This document shows positions 46,733 through 55,061 of a DNA stretch of 64,000 nucleotides, piece by piece; within the stretch, counting starts at the first letter, position 1, and every line of letters starts with the position of its first letter. The notes under the pieces were generated by a model. That model ran no database searches. It worked only from the letters and a program-made list of their open reading frames with translations, and was not told the DNA's origin. This DNA is from Leptotrichia sp. oral taxon 223 (GTDB taxonomy: Bacteria; Fusobacteriota; Fusobacteriia; Fusobacteriales; Leptotrichiaceae). The position numbers and the translations under genes were made by a program. The stretch lies in NCBI RefSeq assembly GCF_013394795.1, contig NZ_JABXYU010000001.1, forward strand, positions 620,001 to 684,000, written 5' to 3'.

Positions 46733-48514
46733 TTAAAATAACTTACCAAACAAATTTATTACAAAAAAATCTATAAATCCAATTTCATAATCATCTTCAA
46801 AAATGCCGCTATTTTCAATTTTCATAACTTTTTCCGTCTTGTACTCAACCACATTATCATCTTGCAAATAAAATTCTTTTAAATCTTTTTCCAAATTATT
46901 CAAAAATTCCTCTTCTCCAAAATTATCAAGTGCTATAAAAAATTTTACATAAGTTTCGTATTTTTTTATTTCTCCATATTTTTTCAATATCCCCTGAAAA
47001 ATTTCAGGATTTTTCAAGTTTTTCAAAAATTCCTTTTTCTTTTCTAAAACAAGAAACTCTTTTACTCCAAAAAGAACTTTTTTATTTTTTGTATTTATCG
47101 CAATTTCTATATTTTCAGTCATTATATTCTCATATTTAGTAGATTTTCCTTCTGCTTTAAGCAAATTTTTTAATTTTAATAAACAAAAAAAATCATTTTG
47201 CAATTTTTCGTATTCATTCACGACAAAGCAATCTTTCTCATTTATTTTCAAAAATATTTCAACAATTGGTAAAAATACTTCAAGGATATAGTTCAGTGTG
47301 TTTACTTCAATATTGTCAAATTTCATTTTTGGTTTAGTTATTTGCTCTTTTTCAAAGTTATTTTCCTCAATAATATTTTCTCCATTCATATTGCTAAAAT
47401 CATTATTTTCCTGAGCATTTAAAATTTTTATATAATTCAAAATATATTTAGCAAAATAAGTCCATATTTCATTATTTGCCATTTTTTTAGATTCAAACAA
47501 ATAGCTGGAATATCTATTAGAAAGTTTTTCTATTCCATTTCTAAAATAACTTACAATTTCATTTTCTAATTCTGTTTCTGCTTGCATTTCATCTTTAAAA
47601 TTAGAATTTATCAATTCATTATCAATCTTTTCCAATTTTTTACATTTTTCAATTAATTCTTGCGTCTGAATTTCACAAATATTTTCCAAATCTTTATTTT
47701 CGTTTGTTTTTACTAAATTTATAAAGTTAATTACACTATACAAATATCCTACATTTTTCCCATGATTTTTACTCAAATAATATTTATGTTCTAAAAAAAA
47801 CAAAAAAACATCATCTGGATTACCTTCATAATTTTTAATTATTTCATTTTCAGAAAGTATCATTTTTATTGGTAAAAATATATTCATATACCAATTTTTA
47901 GCTGTTTCCTTCAAATCCAAATTTTCATTTTTTCTCTTGTCTAAAAGATTTTTATAACTTTCGATTTCTTCCTTCAAATATTTATATTTTATTGGCTCTG
48001 AAAGAAAAATATCAGAAAGTCCTGTTTCCTTCTCAAAAATCATATTCTCCCTGTAAATAACCTTATCCTTCGTATCCTTTGTTGGCAAAAACTCCTCCAC
48101 TTGTGCCTCAATTGTCGCAAAATTTAAAAATTTTGCCACCGAAACCCTGTGATTGCCATCATAAACATAGTAATTATCCTTTATTTTGTAAAGAATAACC
48201 GTCGGAAGCATACTATCTGACGTATATCCAATGTAAATATTTATCCATCTCTGTTTTACCACATTATTTTTAGGAACAAAATTTTTATCAAAATCTGCAT
48301 ATTTTTCAACACTTCCTACTATTTTATCAAGCGGAATTTCCTTTATCCCTAAATTCACACTATTATAGGCATTTTCTTCCTTTTGAATTTCCGAAAACGA
48401 CTTTAAATTCTCCTTTTTCTTAAAATTAAATCCAAATATACCTCTTGAAGATTTCAAAAATTTTTTATAAGCCTCTTCCGCCTCCATCACATTCATCAAA
48501 GTCCTATTTTCCAT
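46733..48514 (-). CDS. Large protein with N-terminal ParB/sulfiredoxin-like domain, otherwise unknown
   Basis: A 593-residue protein. Around 56-140 it has a ParB-like fold pattern: IKEIPLDKIVGSVEKY, then LPTVILYKIKDNYYVYDGNH and the motif DGNHRVSVAKF at 119-129, which in ParB and sulfiredoxin relatives forms the nucleotide-binding box. The remaining 450 residues are helical, Lys/Asn/Glu-rich and match nothing I know; a low-complexity patch lies near 370-395. There is no helix-turn-helix of ParB type and no parA nearby, so plasmid or chromosome partition is unlikely. A nucleotide- or DNA-linked role is possible. ATG start with GGAGG upstream. Confidence 0.65.
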   Translation of the reverse strand: MENRTLMNVMEAEEAYKKFLKSSRGIFGFNFKKKENLKSFSEIQKEENAYNSVNLGIKEIPLDKIVGSVEKYADFDKNFVPKNNVVKQRWINIYIGYTSDSMLPTVILYKIKDNYYVYDGNHRVSVAKFLNFATIEAQVEEFLPTKDTKDKVIYRENMIFEKETGLSDIFLSEPIKYKYLKEEIESYKNLLDKRKNENLDLKETAKNWYMNIFLPIKMILSENEIIKNYEGNPDDVFLFFLEHKYYLSKNHGKNVGYLYSVINFINLVKTNENKDLENICEIQTQELIEKCKKLEKIDNELINSNFKDEMQAETELENEIVSYFRNGIEKLSNRYSSYLFESKKMANNEIWTYFAKYILNYIKILNAQENNDFSNMNGENIIEENNFEKEQITKPKMKFDNIEVNTLNYILEVFLPIVEIFLKINEKDCFVVNEYEKLQNDFFCLLKLKNLLKAEGKSTKYENIMTENIEIAINTKNKKVLFGVKEFLVLEKKKEFLKNLKNPEIFQGILKKYGEIKKYETYVKFFIALDNFGEEEFLNNLEKDLKEFYLQDDNVVEYKTEKVMKIENSGIFEDDYEIGFIDFFVINLFGKLF

Positions 48515-48579
48515 TTTTCCTCCAAATATTCACTTTTTCTAAAATATTTCAATAACTGTACAACTTTTTTAACATTTCT

Positions 48580-49191
48580 TTATTTTTCAATAGTAAATAT
48601 CCTATATCCAAACGTATTTGACACCATTGTATCTCCAACCATTGTATCCTGATAATTCATAAAATTGGACAAATGTATATGTCCATGAATCCACAATTTT
48701 GGCTTAAAATGCTTTATAACCTTATGAAAAACCCTAAAACCATTATGAACACCATCGTCTCTATCGTGAATTCCTTCAGGCGAAGCATGGCTCAAAACAA
48801 TATCAACACCTTTACGAAGAAAAAAAATATTTTTTAAAATTTTCATTTTCATCTGACTTTCACTATACTGATGTTCCTGAAACGAATAAACCTTGCTCCC
48901 ATCAAGCCCCAATATCCGCAATCCCTTATATTTTATAAATTTACCATTAATTACCTTTGCAAATTCTATCGGACAATCCCTATTATACGTATGATTGCCA
49001 TTAACACAAATCAAATCCTTATTCAGCACTGAAACAAGATAATCCAGATAATTGTTGGAAACATCACCAGCAGACATTATAAAATCTATATCCTTAAATC
49101 TCTGCTTCAATAAATCCTCTTCCATATCCGCCAAAATCTCAATATCACTCACACACAGAAACTTATATTTTTTCTTTTTGCTTTTCTTCAT
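48580..49191 (-). CDS. Metallophosphoesterase family protein
   Basis: A 203-residue calcineurin-like phosphoesterase: VSDIE at 15-18, GD at 42-43, GNHTY at 65-69, LSHASPEG (H135) and GHIH at 170-173. Two motifs depart from the norm: the first is D-x-E (D16, E18) rather than D-x-H, and GNH is followed by Thr rather than Asp/Glu. The metal site may therefore be altered, though the rest is intact. Some small relatives act on phosphodiesters or nucleotides. The start ATG has no strong ribosome site. It is followed 66 bases on by the ParB-like gene. Confidence 0.8.
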   Translation of the reverse strand: MKKSKKKKYKFLCVSDIEILADMEEDLLKQRFKDIDFIMSAGDVSNNYLDYLVSVLNKDLICVNGNHTYNRDCPIEFAKVINGKFIKYKGLRILGLDGSKVYSFQEHQYSESQMKMKILKNIFFLRKGVDIVLSHASPEGIHDRDDGVHNGFRVFHKVIKHFKPKLWIHGHIHLSNFMNYQDTMVGDTMVSNTFGYRIFTIEK

Positions 49192-49280
49192 TTATTTTAA
49201 TCTCCAATTTCAAACATATAATTATTTTTTTATTTAAAAATTTATCCTTATAATTTCAGATAAGTTATTTTTATTTAATT

Positions 49281-50420
49281 CTATGAAACAACTTCAATTA
49301 AATTTTCCACAAAATAATCTATATCTTCAATAGTAGTGTCTTTCCCAATGCTAATTCTAAATGAACCTTTCAATTCCTCATCAGTAAGTCCCATAGCCTT
49401 CAAAACGTGTGAATTTTCAAGCGATCCTGACATGCATGCTGAACCGCCGCTTATGCAGATTCCTCTTAAATCTAGTGCTACCAGTAGCATTTGTATATCC
49501 ACTCCTTCTATGTAGACATTTGTTGTTGTTTTTATTCTATCCGCTTTTTCTCCATTTATTTTTATTTTTTTTCCAAGTTTTACAATTTCAGTTTTCAGTT
49601 TATTTTCTAGATAAGTTTGTAATTTTTCTTCTTTTTCTGACATTTCTTCCAAATTTTCATAAACTTCCTCAAGTGCCACACCAAGCCCCAAAACTCCGTG
49701 GACATTCTCTGTTCCAGCTCGTCTGTTCCTTTCCTGCGAGCCACCCCAGATTTCCTTTTCAACCGAATATTTTTTATCAATAAATACAAATCCTGCTCCC
49801 TTAGGTCCATAAAATTTATGTGCTGTCACCGTCAAAGCTCCTATTTTCAAATCTTTTGGCAAAATTTCCAATTTCCCTATTGCCTGAACTGCATCTGTAT
49901 GAAAAAATATATTTCTCTCTGCCAAAATTTCTCCAATCTTCCTAATTGGCTGAATAACTCCAGTTTCATTATTCACAAACATTATCGATACAAGGGCGGT
50001 ATCTTCCCTCAATTCCCGTTTCAATTCCTCAATATCCACAACTCCATTTTCATCAACGCCAATATACGAAACTTCATATCCTTCATTTTCCAACTGCTCA
50101 AAGGTTTTCAAAATCGTAGAATGTTCTATTTTAGACGTTATAATATGTTTCCCCTTATCCTTATTCGCCTTCAAAAATCCCCTTATCAAAAGATTATTCC
50201 CCTCAGCCCCACCAGATGTAAATACAATTTCAGTCGTTTCCACCTTCAAATTCTGCGCTATAATATGTCTTGCCCTTTCCACAGTTGATTTTGCCCGTTG
50301 TCCCAAAGTATGTACAGACGATGGATTTCCATAATTTTCACTAAACGATTTTGTCATCTCTTCTATCACTTTGTCGGACATTTTCGTAGTTGCGGCATTA
50401 TCTAAATATACTATTTTCAT
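49281..50420 (-). CDS. Cysteine desulfurase (NifS/IscS family)
   Basis: A 379-residue PLP enzyme that takes sulfur from cysteine for Fe-S clusters and thio-modified tRNA. The Schiff-base lysine is K202 in TAHKFYGPKGAG, H100 (SKIEHST) stacks on PLP, and the persulfide cysteine is C329 in SGGSACMSGS. The loop length around C329 is of the group I (NifS/IscS) type. No iscU or mnmA gene is adjacent, so its sulfur acceptor is unknown. ATG start behind AGGAGAAG. Confidence 0.92.
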   Translation of the reverse strand: MKIVYLDNAATTKMSDKVIEEMTKSFSENYGNPSSVHTLGQRAKSTVERARHIIAQNLKVETTEIVFTSGGAEGNNLLIRGFLKANKDKGKHIITSKIEHSTILKTFEQLENEGYEVSYIGVDENGVVDIEELKRELREDTALVSIMFVNNETGVIQPIRKIGEILAERNIFFHTDAVQAIGKLEILPKDLKIGALTVTAHKFYGPKGAGFVFIDKKYSVEKEIWGGSQERNRRAGTENVHGVLGLGVALEEVYENLEEMSEKEEKLQTYLENKLKTEIVKLGKKIKINGEKADRIKTTTNVYIEGVDIQMLLVALDLRGICISGGSACMSGSLENSHVLKAMGLTDEELKGSFRISIGKDTTIEDIDYFVENLIEVVS

Positions 50421-50645
50421 TTTTAACTTTCTTCTCCTTTTTTCAATTCATTATTTTATCAAAATTTATTTATAGCGTTAAAGCTATTTTAAAAAATTCT
50501 AGTTATGCTATTCAAAATTTCTAATTCATTTAATTCTTAATTCAAATTTGAAAAGAACCAAACATATTTTTTATCCGCTGTGTATCCAGCAAATTTTGAC
50601 ATATCTTCTTAACAAGCAAAGCAATAAATAGTTTTCCCCGAAAAG

Positions 50646-50739
50646 TTTCATACTATTTCCCGTTTGAATAGCAGATTAGTTATGAATTCTGTTAGCAAAC
50701 AACATAAAATATAATTTCTGTTTTTTATGGAATTTATAT
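50646..50739 (+). repeat. Family 2 intergenic repeat
   Basis: TTTCATACTATTTCCCGTTT, GATTAGTTATGAATT, TAGCAAACAACATAAAATAT, AATTTCTGTTTTTTATGG and AATTTATAT line up with the minus-strand copy at 23403-23514 and with 58152-58276. The rest of the 50421-50894 gap holds nothing else I can support. Confidence 0.5.
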
Positions 50740-50894
50740 CAATCCCGGCCTCACTGATTCCATGTTGCTCCGAATAATTATTTTCTGAAAAATTTCAATT
50801 TATATCCATAATTTTCATTCCCCAAAAACATCCAAATATTTGTCATAATTATATCATTAAAAAAATTTTCTTTCAATAAAAATAAAAATTTCCC

Positions 50895-50923
50895 TTGACA
50901 TTAAGGGAAAAATCCGATATAAT
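50895..50923 (+). promoter_or_regulatory. Consensus promoter of tRNA-Thr
   Basis: TTGACA (50895-50900), 17-base spacer, TATAAT (50918-50923): a perfect match, 18 bases before the tRNA. Confidence 0.85.
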
Positions 50924-50941
50924 AATTTTGTTGATTTTTTT

Positions 50942-51017
<76 letters not shown>

Positions 51018-51055
51018 CTTTATAAAGATCACTCATATTATAATTTAGAACTATT

Positions 51056-51616
51056 TTATTTCGGTAAAATAGTTTTTTTATTTATAAATCTCAACTTTTT
51101 ATATTCCAAGTCATTCAAAATAATTTCAATTCTCCGATTATTGTATCTCCCTTCTACAGTTTCATTTGTATCCGCAGGCACTTCCCCACCTTTTCCTGTA
51201 ATTTTTACAATAGAAAATCTTTTATCCAGTCCATATTCCTGCAATAATTTAGCTGCATTTCTTGCTCTTGCCAACGATAATTTCAAATTATGCTTTTTTG
51301 AACCAGTCGAATCTGTATGCCCTATAATTTCAAGGGAACCTTTTTCTATATGGGTATTAAGCATATTTGCAATGTATTTCAAATCATAACTTTCAGATTC
51401 ATTCATTTTTTCTCCATCTACTTTAAATCCACGAACTATGCATTTTCCATATGTCAAATCACAAGGTGGAAAACCGCAAATTATCTGAGTTGACATTGGG
51501 GGTTCTGGAATATAATTAGTATTTTCCGTATTAATTTTTTCTTCTTTTTTTAAAATTTCCTCTGCCTGCATATTTATACCTGTTATTATCACCAAAAGTA
51601 TAATTAATTTTTTCAT
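51056..51616 (-). CDS. OmpA-family protein (peptidoglycan-binding domain, no barrel)
   Basis: A 186-residue protein with a signal peptide (MKKLIILLVIITGINMQAEE) and a C-terminal OmpA-like domain from about 65: FKVDGEKMNESESYDLKYIA, LEIIGHTDSTGSKKHNLKLS, ARNAAKLLQEYGLDKRFSIV and NNRRIEIIL. This domain binds peptidoglycan non-covalently, so the protein should sit in the periplasm. There is no beta-barrel or lipobox. A CGFPPCDLTYGKC segment (three Cys) precedes the domain. It follows a shorter homologue by 35 bases; the two look like a tandem duplication. Confidence 0.88.
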   Translation of the reverse strand: MKKLIILLVIITGINMQAEEILKKEEKINTENTNYIPEPPMSTQIICGFPPCDLTYGKCIVRGFKVDGEKMNESESYDLKYIANMLNTHIEKGSLEIIGHTDSTGSKKHNLKLSLARARNAAKLLQEYGLDKRFSIVKITGKGGEVPADTNETVEGRYNNRRIEIILNDLEYKKLRFINKKTILPK

Positions 51617-51651
51617 AATCCTTTTTCTTTAACTCCTTTAAAATTTAAATC

Positions 51652-52104
51652 TTATTTACTTTGCTGATTTTCAAATTCCACATTATTCAAAAAAATCTCA
51701 ACCCTTCGATTATTGTATCTGCCTTCAGCTCTTTCGTCTGTATCCACAGGCGAATTTGCCCCTTCGCCTTTTATTTTTCCAAAGGAAAATCTTTTATCCA
51801 GCCCATATTTCCTCATTAGTTTTGCAAAGTTTTTTGCTCTTGTTTCTGATAATTTTAAATTATGTTTTCGTGAACCTGTAGAATCTGTATGCCCTATAAT
51901 ATCAATTGTTCCAGATTTACCATATTTATTCAAATCATTGATAATCTCCCTGATAGTTGATGCTTCAGATTCATCCAGAACATTTCCATCTATCTTAAAA
52001 CCTCTTATAACACATTTTTTTTCTTCTGACGAACACGGAAGTCCTAAATGTGCCATTGCATTCACACCAAATACCATCACCAAAAATATAACTGCTTTCT
52101 TCAT
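51652..52104 (-). CDS. OmpA-family protein, shorter tandem paralogue
   Basis: About 150 residues from the ATG at 52104; GGAG eight bases upstream favours it over a GTG three codons earlier. A signal peptide (MKKAVIFLVMVFGVNAMAHL) leads almost directly into the OmpA domain: VIRGFKIDGNVLDESEAS, IDIIGHTDSTGSRKHNLKLS and GRYNNRRVEIFL. Two cysteines (PCSSEEKKC) precede the domain. It is close in sequence to the gene at 51056 throughout the domain. A TGTGGTATAAT element (-10 at 52139-52144) lies just upstream. Confidence 0.88.
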   Translation of the reverse strand: MKKAVIFLVMVFGVNAMAHLGLPCSSEEKKCVIRGFKIDGNVLDESEASTIREIINDLNKYGKSGTIDIIGHTDSTGSRKHNLKLSETRAKNFAKLMRKYGLDKRFSFGKIKGEGANSPVDTDERAEGRYNNRRVEIFLNNVEFENQQSK

Positions 52105-52290
52105 TGCTACCACTCCTTAATACATTGTTTTCACTAAAATTATACCACATTTTTACAAAAAAAAAGAAAAATCTGATAAAATCAAATCTCTCTTTTTTAT
52201 CTTATAGCAATTCTAATTTAAAACGAAAATGGAAATTCATTGCTTTTTACATATTTTTATTATAATTTTTAAGTAAACTAACTATAAATA

Positions 52291-53301
52291 TTATTTTTTA
52301 ACTTTTTTAGCCAATAATTTATTATGTTCCTTTATCACTTCATTAAAGTTTGCAAGTACATTTTCTGGTGTCCCTTCCTCAGTCTGTGCAAAGAAGCTGT
52401 CGCTTACAGATGAGTGTGAAGCTTTTTCCTTTTTCTCTATTCTTTGGATAAATACGTTTACAGACTGCTTAAATTTATTTGCTTTCTGAATGAACTCACT
52501 GTGATCTCCAGGATTGTATCCTTCCTTTCCAAGCTGTTTTGTATTCTTTATGGATTTTTCAAATTTGTTAAAAAGTTTATCCATCTTTTCCTGAATTTTT
52601 TTGAATTTCTTAGCATTTCCCTTTACTGTAAAATCGCTTGCATCCAGCCCTTGCTTATGGATTTCCTTTATGATCTTGTCGCCTTCCTCAATAAATATGA
52701 ACTGATTATATGTTATAAACTGTTTTCGTTTGTCATAATCTTTTATCATTAATTTTTTGATTTCATTAGATTTTTTTTCAAAAACTTCTTTGTAGCTTTT
52801 TGTCACTTGATTGTATTTATCTAGCGAGGCAAGTAATTCTGTATGCAATGTCTGCGCTTTTGCGTAATTATCTTTCAAATATTGTTTATTTTTATAATAA
52901 GTTCTCATTTCTTCTGCAACTGGCAGCATTTTTTCAAGTATTGGAATCATAGCTATCGCCTTTTTATCCAGTTCGTCTTTTTTTTCTTTGCTTTCTGATA
53001 ATTCCTTTAATTTATCAATAAAGTTTTTATCTATCGCAATATTCGCTTCAATATCTTCAGTCTGAATATTTTTAAACTTCTTATCCATTCCCGCATCTTC
53101 AAAATAATACAAAAGTCCTTTATCGATATTTAATATTCTGTTATAAAACCGTATATGTTTATTATATTTATCTTTGTTTTTTTCTAATACAATCTGTTCC
53201 TTGGAAACACCACTCAACGATTTTTTTTCTACCTTCCCTGTCTGCCACGATAAAAAAACAATAACCAGCATTATTACTACTATTGCTCCTATTTTTTTCA
53301 T
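52291..53301 (-). CDS. YiiG/DUF3829-family envelope protein
   Basis: A 336-residue protein with an N-terminal span (MKKIGAIVVIMLVIVFLSWQ) that may be a signal peptide or an anchor; there is no lipobox cysteine. The pattern KYNKHIRFYNRILNIDKGLL, then YYKNKQYLKDNYAKAQTLHT and the helical C-terminal half match DUF3829, the family of E. coli YiiG. Function unknown. It has a perfect promoter (53416-53444) and stands alone. Confidence 0.75.
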   Translation of the reverse strand: MKKIGAIVVIMLVIVFLSWQTGKVEKKSLSGVSKEQIVLEKNKDKYNKHIRFYNRILNIDKGLLYYFEDAGMDKKFKNIQTEDIEANIAIDKNFIDKLKELSESKEKKDELDKKAIAMIPILEKMLPVAEEMRTYYKNKQYLKDNYAKAQTLHTELLASLDKYNQVTKSYKEVFEKKSNEIKKLMIKDYDKRKQFITYNQFIFIEEGDKIIKEIHKQGLDASDFTVKGNAKKFKKIQEKMDKLFNKFEKSIKNTKQLGKEGYNPGDHSEFIQKANKFKQSVNVFIQRIEKKEKASHSSVSDSFFAQTEEGTPENVLANFNEVIKEHNKLLAKKVKK

Positions 53302-53415
53302 ATAACTTTTTCAATCCTCCTTTATTTTACAATATCTAATTTATTTTAAAAATTTTTATTAACTAAGTTTTAACTTCTTTGAGTTTGATTTTAAATTTAT
53401 TTTACTACCTATACA

Positions 53416-53444
53416 ATTATAATAATTTTTACAGATAATGTCAA
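53416..53444 (-). promoter_or_regulatory. Consensus promoter of the DUF3829 gene
   Basis: On the minus strand TTGACA (53439-53444), 17-base spacer, TATAAT (53416-53421). It runs back to back with the promoter at 53476-53504 on the other strand. Confidence 0.75.
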
Positions 53445-53475
53445 ATAAAAATAATATATTTGTAAAAAAATTTAT

Positions 53476-53504
53476 TTTACATATTTTGAATAATGTTATA
53501 TAAT
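53476..53504 (+). promoter_or_regulatory. Sigma70-type promoter of the thioredoxin-like gene
   Basis: TTTACA (53476-53481), 17-base spacer, TATAAT (53499-53504), 40 bases before the start codon. Confidence 0.65.
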
Positions 53505-53544
53505 CTAGTTGAGAGTTTTAAATTTATAGAAAGAAGGGATAAAA

Positions 53545-54045
53545 ATGAAAAAATTATTACTTATTATTTCAATGTTTATGGTATTTTTAGTTGGATACGG
53601 GAAGGCAAAACCTCTTGAGGTAAATATGGAAGCTGGAACAAAAATTCCTAGTTTCGAGTTAAGGGATTTTAATGGGAAATATATAAAAAACAGAAAAATA
53701 TTCAATAACGGTAAGCCTACATTATTAGTATTTGCCGCTGAATGGTGCCCGCATTGCCATGCTGAATTAGCAGAAGTCCAAAAATTTTATGAAGAAAATA
53801 AGGATAGCGTAAACGTGGCAGTCGTATTTACAAGCAGAAGAACAAATTTAACAGCGACAAAACAGTTTGTTGCAGAAAACAAATTTACCTTCCCTGTTTA
53901 TTATGACGCTACTCAGTCATTAATGAATGGCTTTAAAATTAAAAACGTTCCAACAAACATAATGATACAAAATTCAGTTATAGAAAATGTTAACGAAGGA
54001 ATAATGGATTATGATGGTTTAAAACAGGCATTTTATCTTAACTAA
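53545..54045 (+). CDS. Exported TlpA-like thioredoxin-fold protein
   Basis: A 166-residue protein with a signal peptide (MKKLLLIISMFMVFLVGYGK) and a TlpA/ResA-type domain. The redox motif is C68-P-H-C71 in FAAEWCPHCHAEL, and the cis-proline is in NVPTNIMIQ. The motif CPHC is more oxidising than the CGPC of cytoplasmic thioredoxin. It probably handles disulfides or reduces a periplasmic partner; that partner is unknown. AGAAGGG ribosome site, own promoter, own terminator. Confidence 0.88.
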   Translation: MKKLLLIISMFMVFLVGYGKAKPLEVNMEAGTKIPSFELRDFNGKYIKNRKIFNNGKPTLLVFAAEWCPHCHAELAEVQKFYEENKDSVNVAVVFTSRRTNLTATKQFVAENKFTFPVYYDATQSLMNGFKIKNVPTNIMIQNSVIENVNEGIMDYDGLKQAFYLN

Positions 54046-54142
54046 TCTTTGTCAATTGAATAATTTTAAAAAAATAGTAACTTTTATAATTTTTTGAGCT
54101 AAATTTTAAAATAATTTATTATGAGTTTACTAAAATAATATA

Positions 54143-54196
54143 AAACATGATCTAACGGCTAAATATAAAAATTAGTTTTAAGGATCATGTTTTTTG
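54143..54196 (+). terminator. Intrinsic terminator of the thioredoxin-like gene
   Basis: AAACATGATC (54143-54152) pairs perfectly with GATCATGTTT (54183-54192), then TTTT. The loop holds a further CTAA/TTAG pairing. Confidence 0.75.
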
Positions 54197-54261
54197 ATAT
54201 ATACAGGCTCCCTTTAATATTAAGCTGATCATCGTCAATAACCTGTCTGATTGCATCATTT

Positions 54262-54798
54262 CTAGTATTTATCACCTTCATCACCTGAATAGAATTCTAT
54301 CGTATCCAGCTCCATCGGCTCCGGCCCATCTTTCCCTTCTACCAATACATGGTTTAAACTATTGTGCAAATAATAACTTATTTTTTTACCTCTGTATTCT
54401 ATAGTCATTCTTTTATCCGCTATTCCATCAGGCAATACTCCTTCAAAGCAATAAAGTTTACCTTTTACAGGATTTACAGTGAAAAGCGTACGAACAGTTT
54501 TAAATGTTATTTTATTATCTTTGGCATCTTGAAATTCCACTTCTTCCACTTTTACTTTCATTCCATCTTGATGGACTTTAAATTTGAGCAAAGTTCCCAA
54601 AGACGTATCTCCTTTATAATGAATCTTTTGCCCTTCACAAGTTTTACTAACAGTTTCATAAAACGACATAAGATGAGCGCCTATTCCTGTAGCATGCAAT
54701 TTGTCCAATCTTTTATAAGGTTTATCCAATCCAATAAGAGGAATCATAATAAATAATAATAAAAATACCAACAATTTCTTAAAAAAGCTATTTTTCAT
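54262..54798 (-). CDS. Exported protein of unknown function, probably frameshifted near its end
   Basis: About 178 residues from the ATG at 54798, chosen because it opens a signal peptide (MKNSFFKKLLVFLLLFIMIP) behind AAGGATG. The mature part has two cysteines (KTCEGQ, LYCFEG) and looks beta-rich; no family recognised. The frame ends FYSGDEGDKY-stop, but the next frame continues in protein-like sequence (TRNDAIRQVIDDDQLN) to a stop at 54159-54161. Dropping one G of the GG at 54275-54276 would join them as SGDE-VINTRNDA. So this may be a disrupted gene or a sequence error. Confidence 0.55.
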   Translation of the reverse strand: MKNSFFKKLLVFLLLFIMIPLIGLDKPYKRLDKLHATGIGAHLMSFYETVSKTCEGQKIHYKGDTSLGTLLKFKVHQDGMKVKVEEVEFQDAKDNKITFKTVRTLFTVNPVKGKLYCFEGVLPDGIADKRMTIEYRGKKISYYLHNSLNHVLVEGKDGPEPMELDTIEFYSGDEGDKY

Positions 54799-54992
54799 AA
54801 AAACCACATCCTTATATGCTTTCTTACTTAATAAGCCTGATTCTTTTTTTGTTTTCAAGTATATTTACTGTACAATTCTTAATTTTGTACCGAGTGCAAA
54901 TGTCAGTGTTATTGACAACGAGATAATCATAACAGTAACAGGAGCAAAACAGTTTTAGCACATGAACACATTAGCCGTGCTGAGGCTCATAG

Positions 54993-55039
54993 AAAAATAT
55001 GGGCTTATCTTAAAGATATTAAGAAATATTAGCCCATAT
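54993..55039 (-). terminator. Intrinsic terminator of the zinc-ribbon/PspA/SPFH operon
   Basis: On the minus strand ATATGGGCT (55031-55039) pairs perfectly with AGCCCATAT (54997-55005), then TTTTCT. It lies just past the SPFH gene. Confidence 0.75.
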
Positions 55040-55061
55040 GATTTTTATCTGATTATAGAAA

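Noticed and set aside
54916-55032. Plus-strand coding-like patch (frame giving AHEHISRAEAHRKIWAYLK)
   Set aside because: No start codon with ribosome site and no recognised family; it overlaps the operon terminator. It may be the relic of a lost gene, but I cannot support it.
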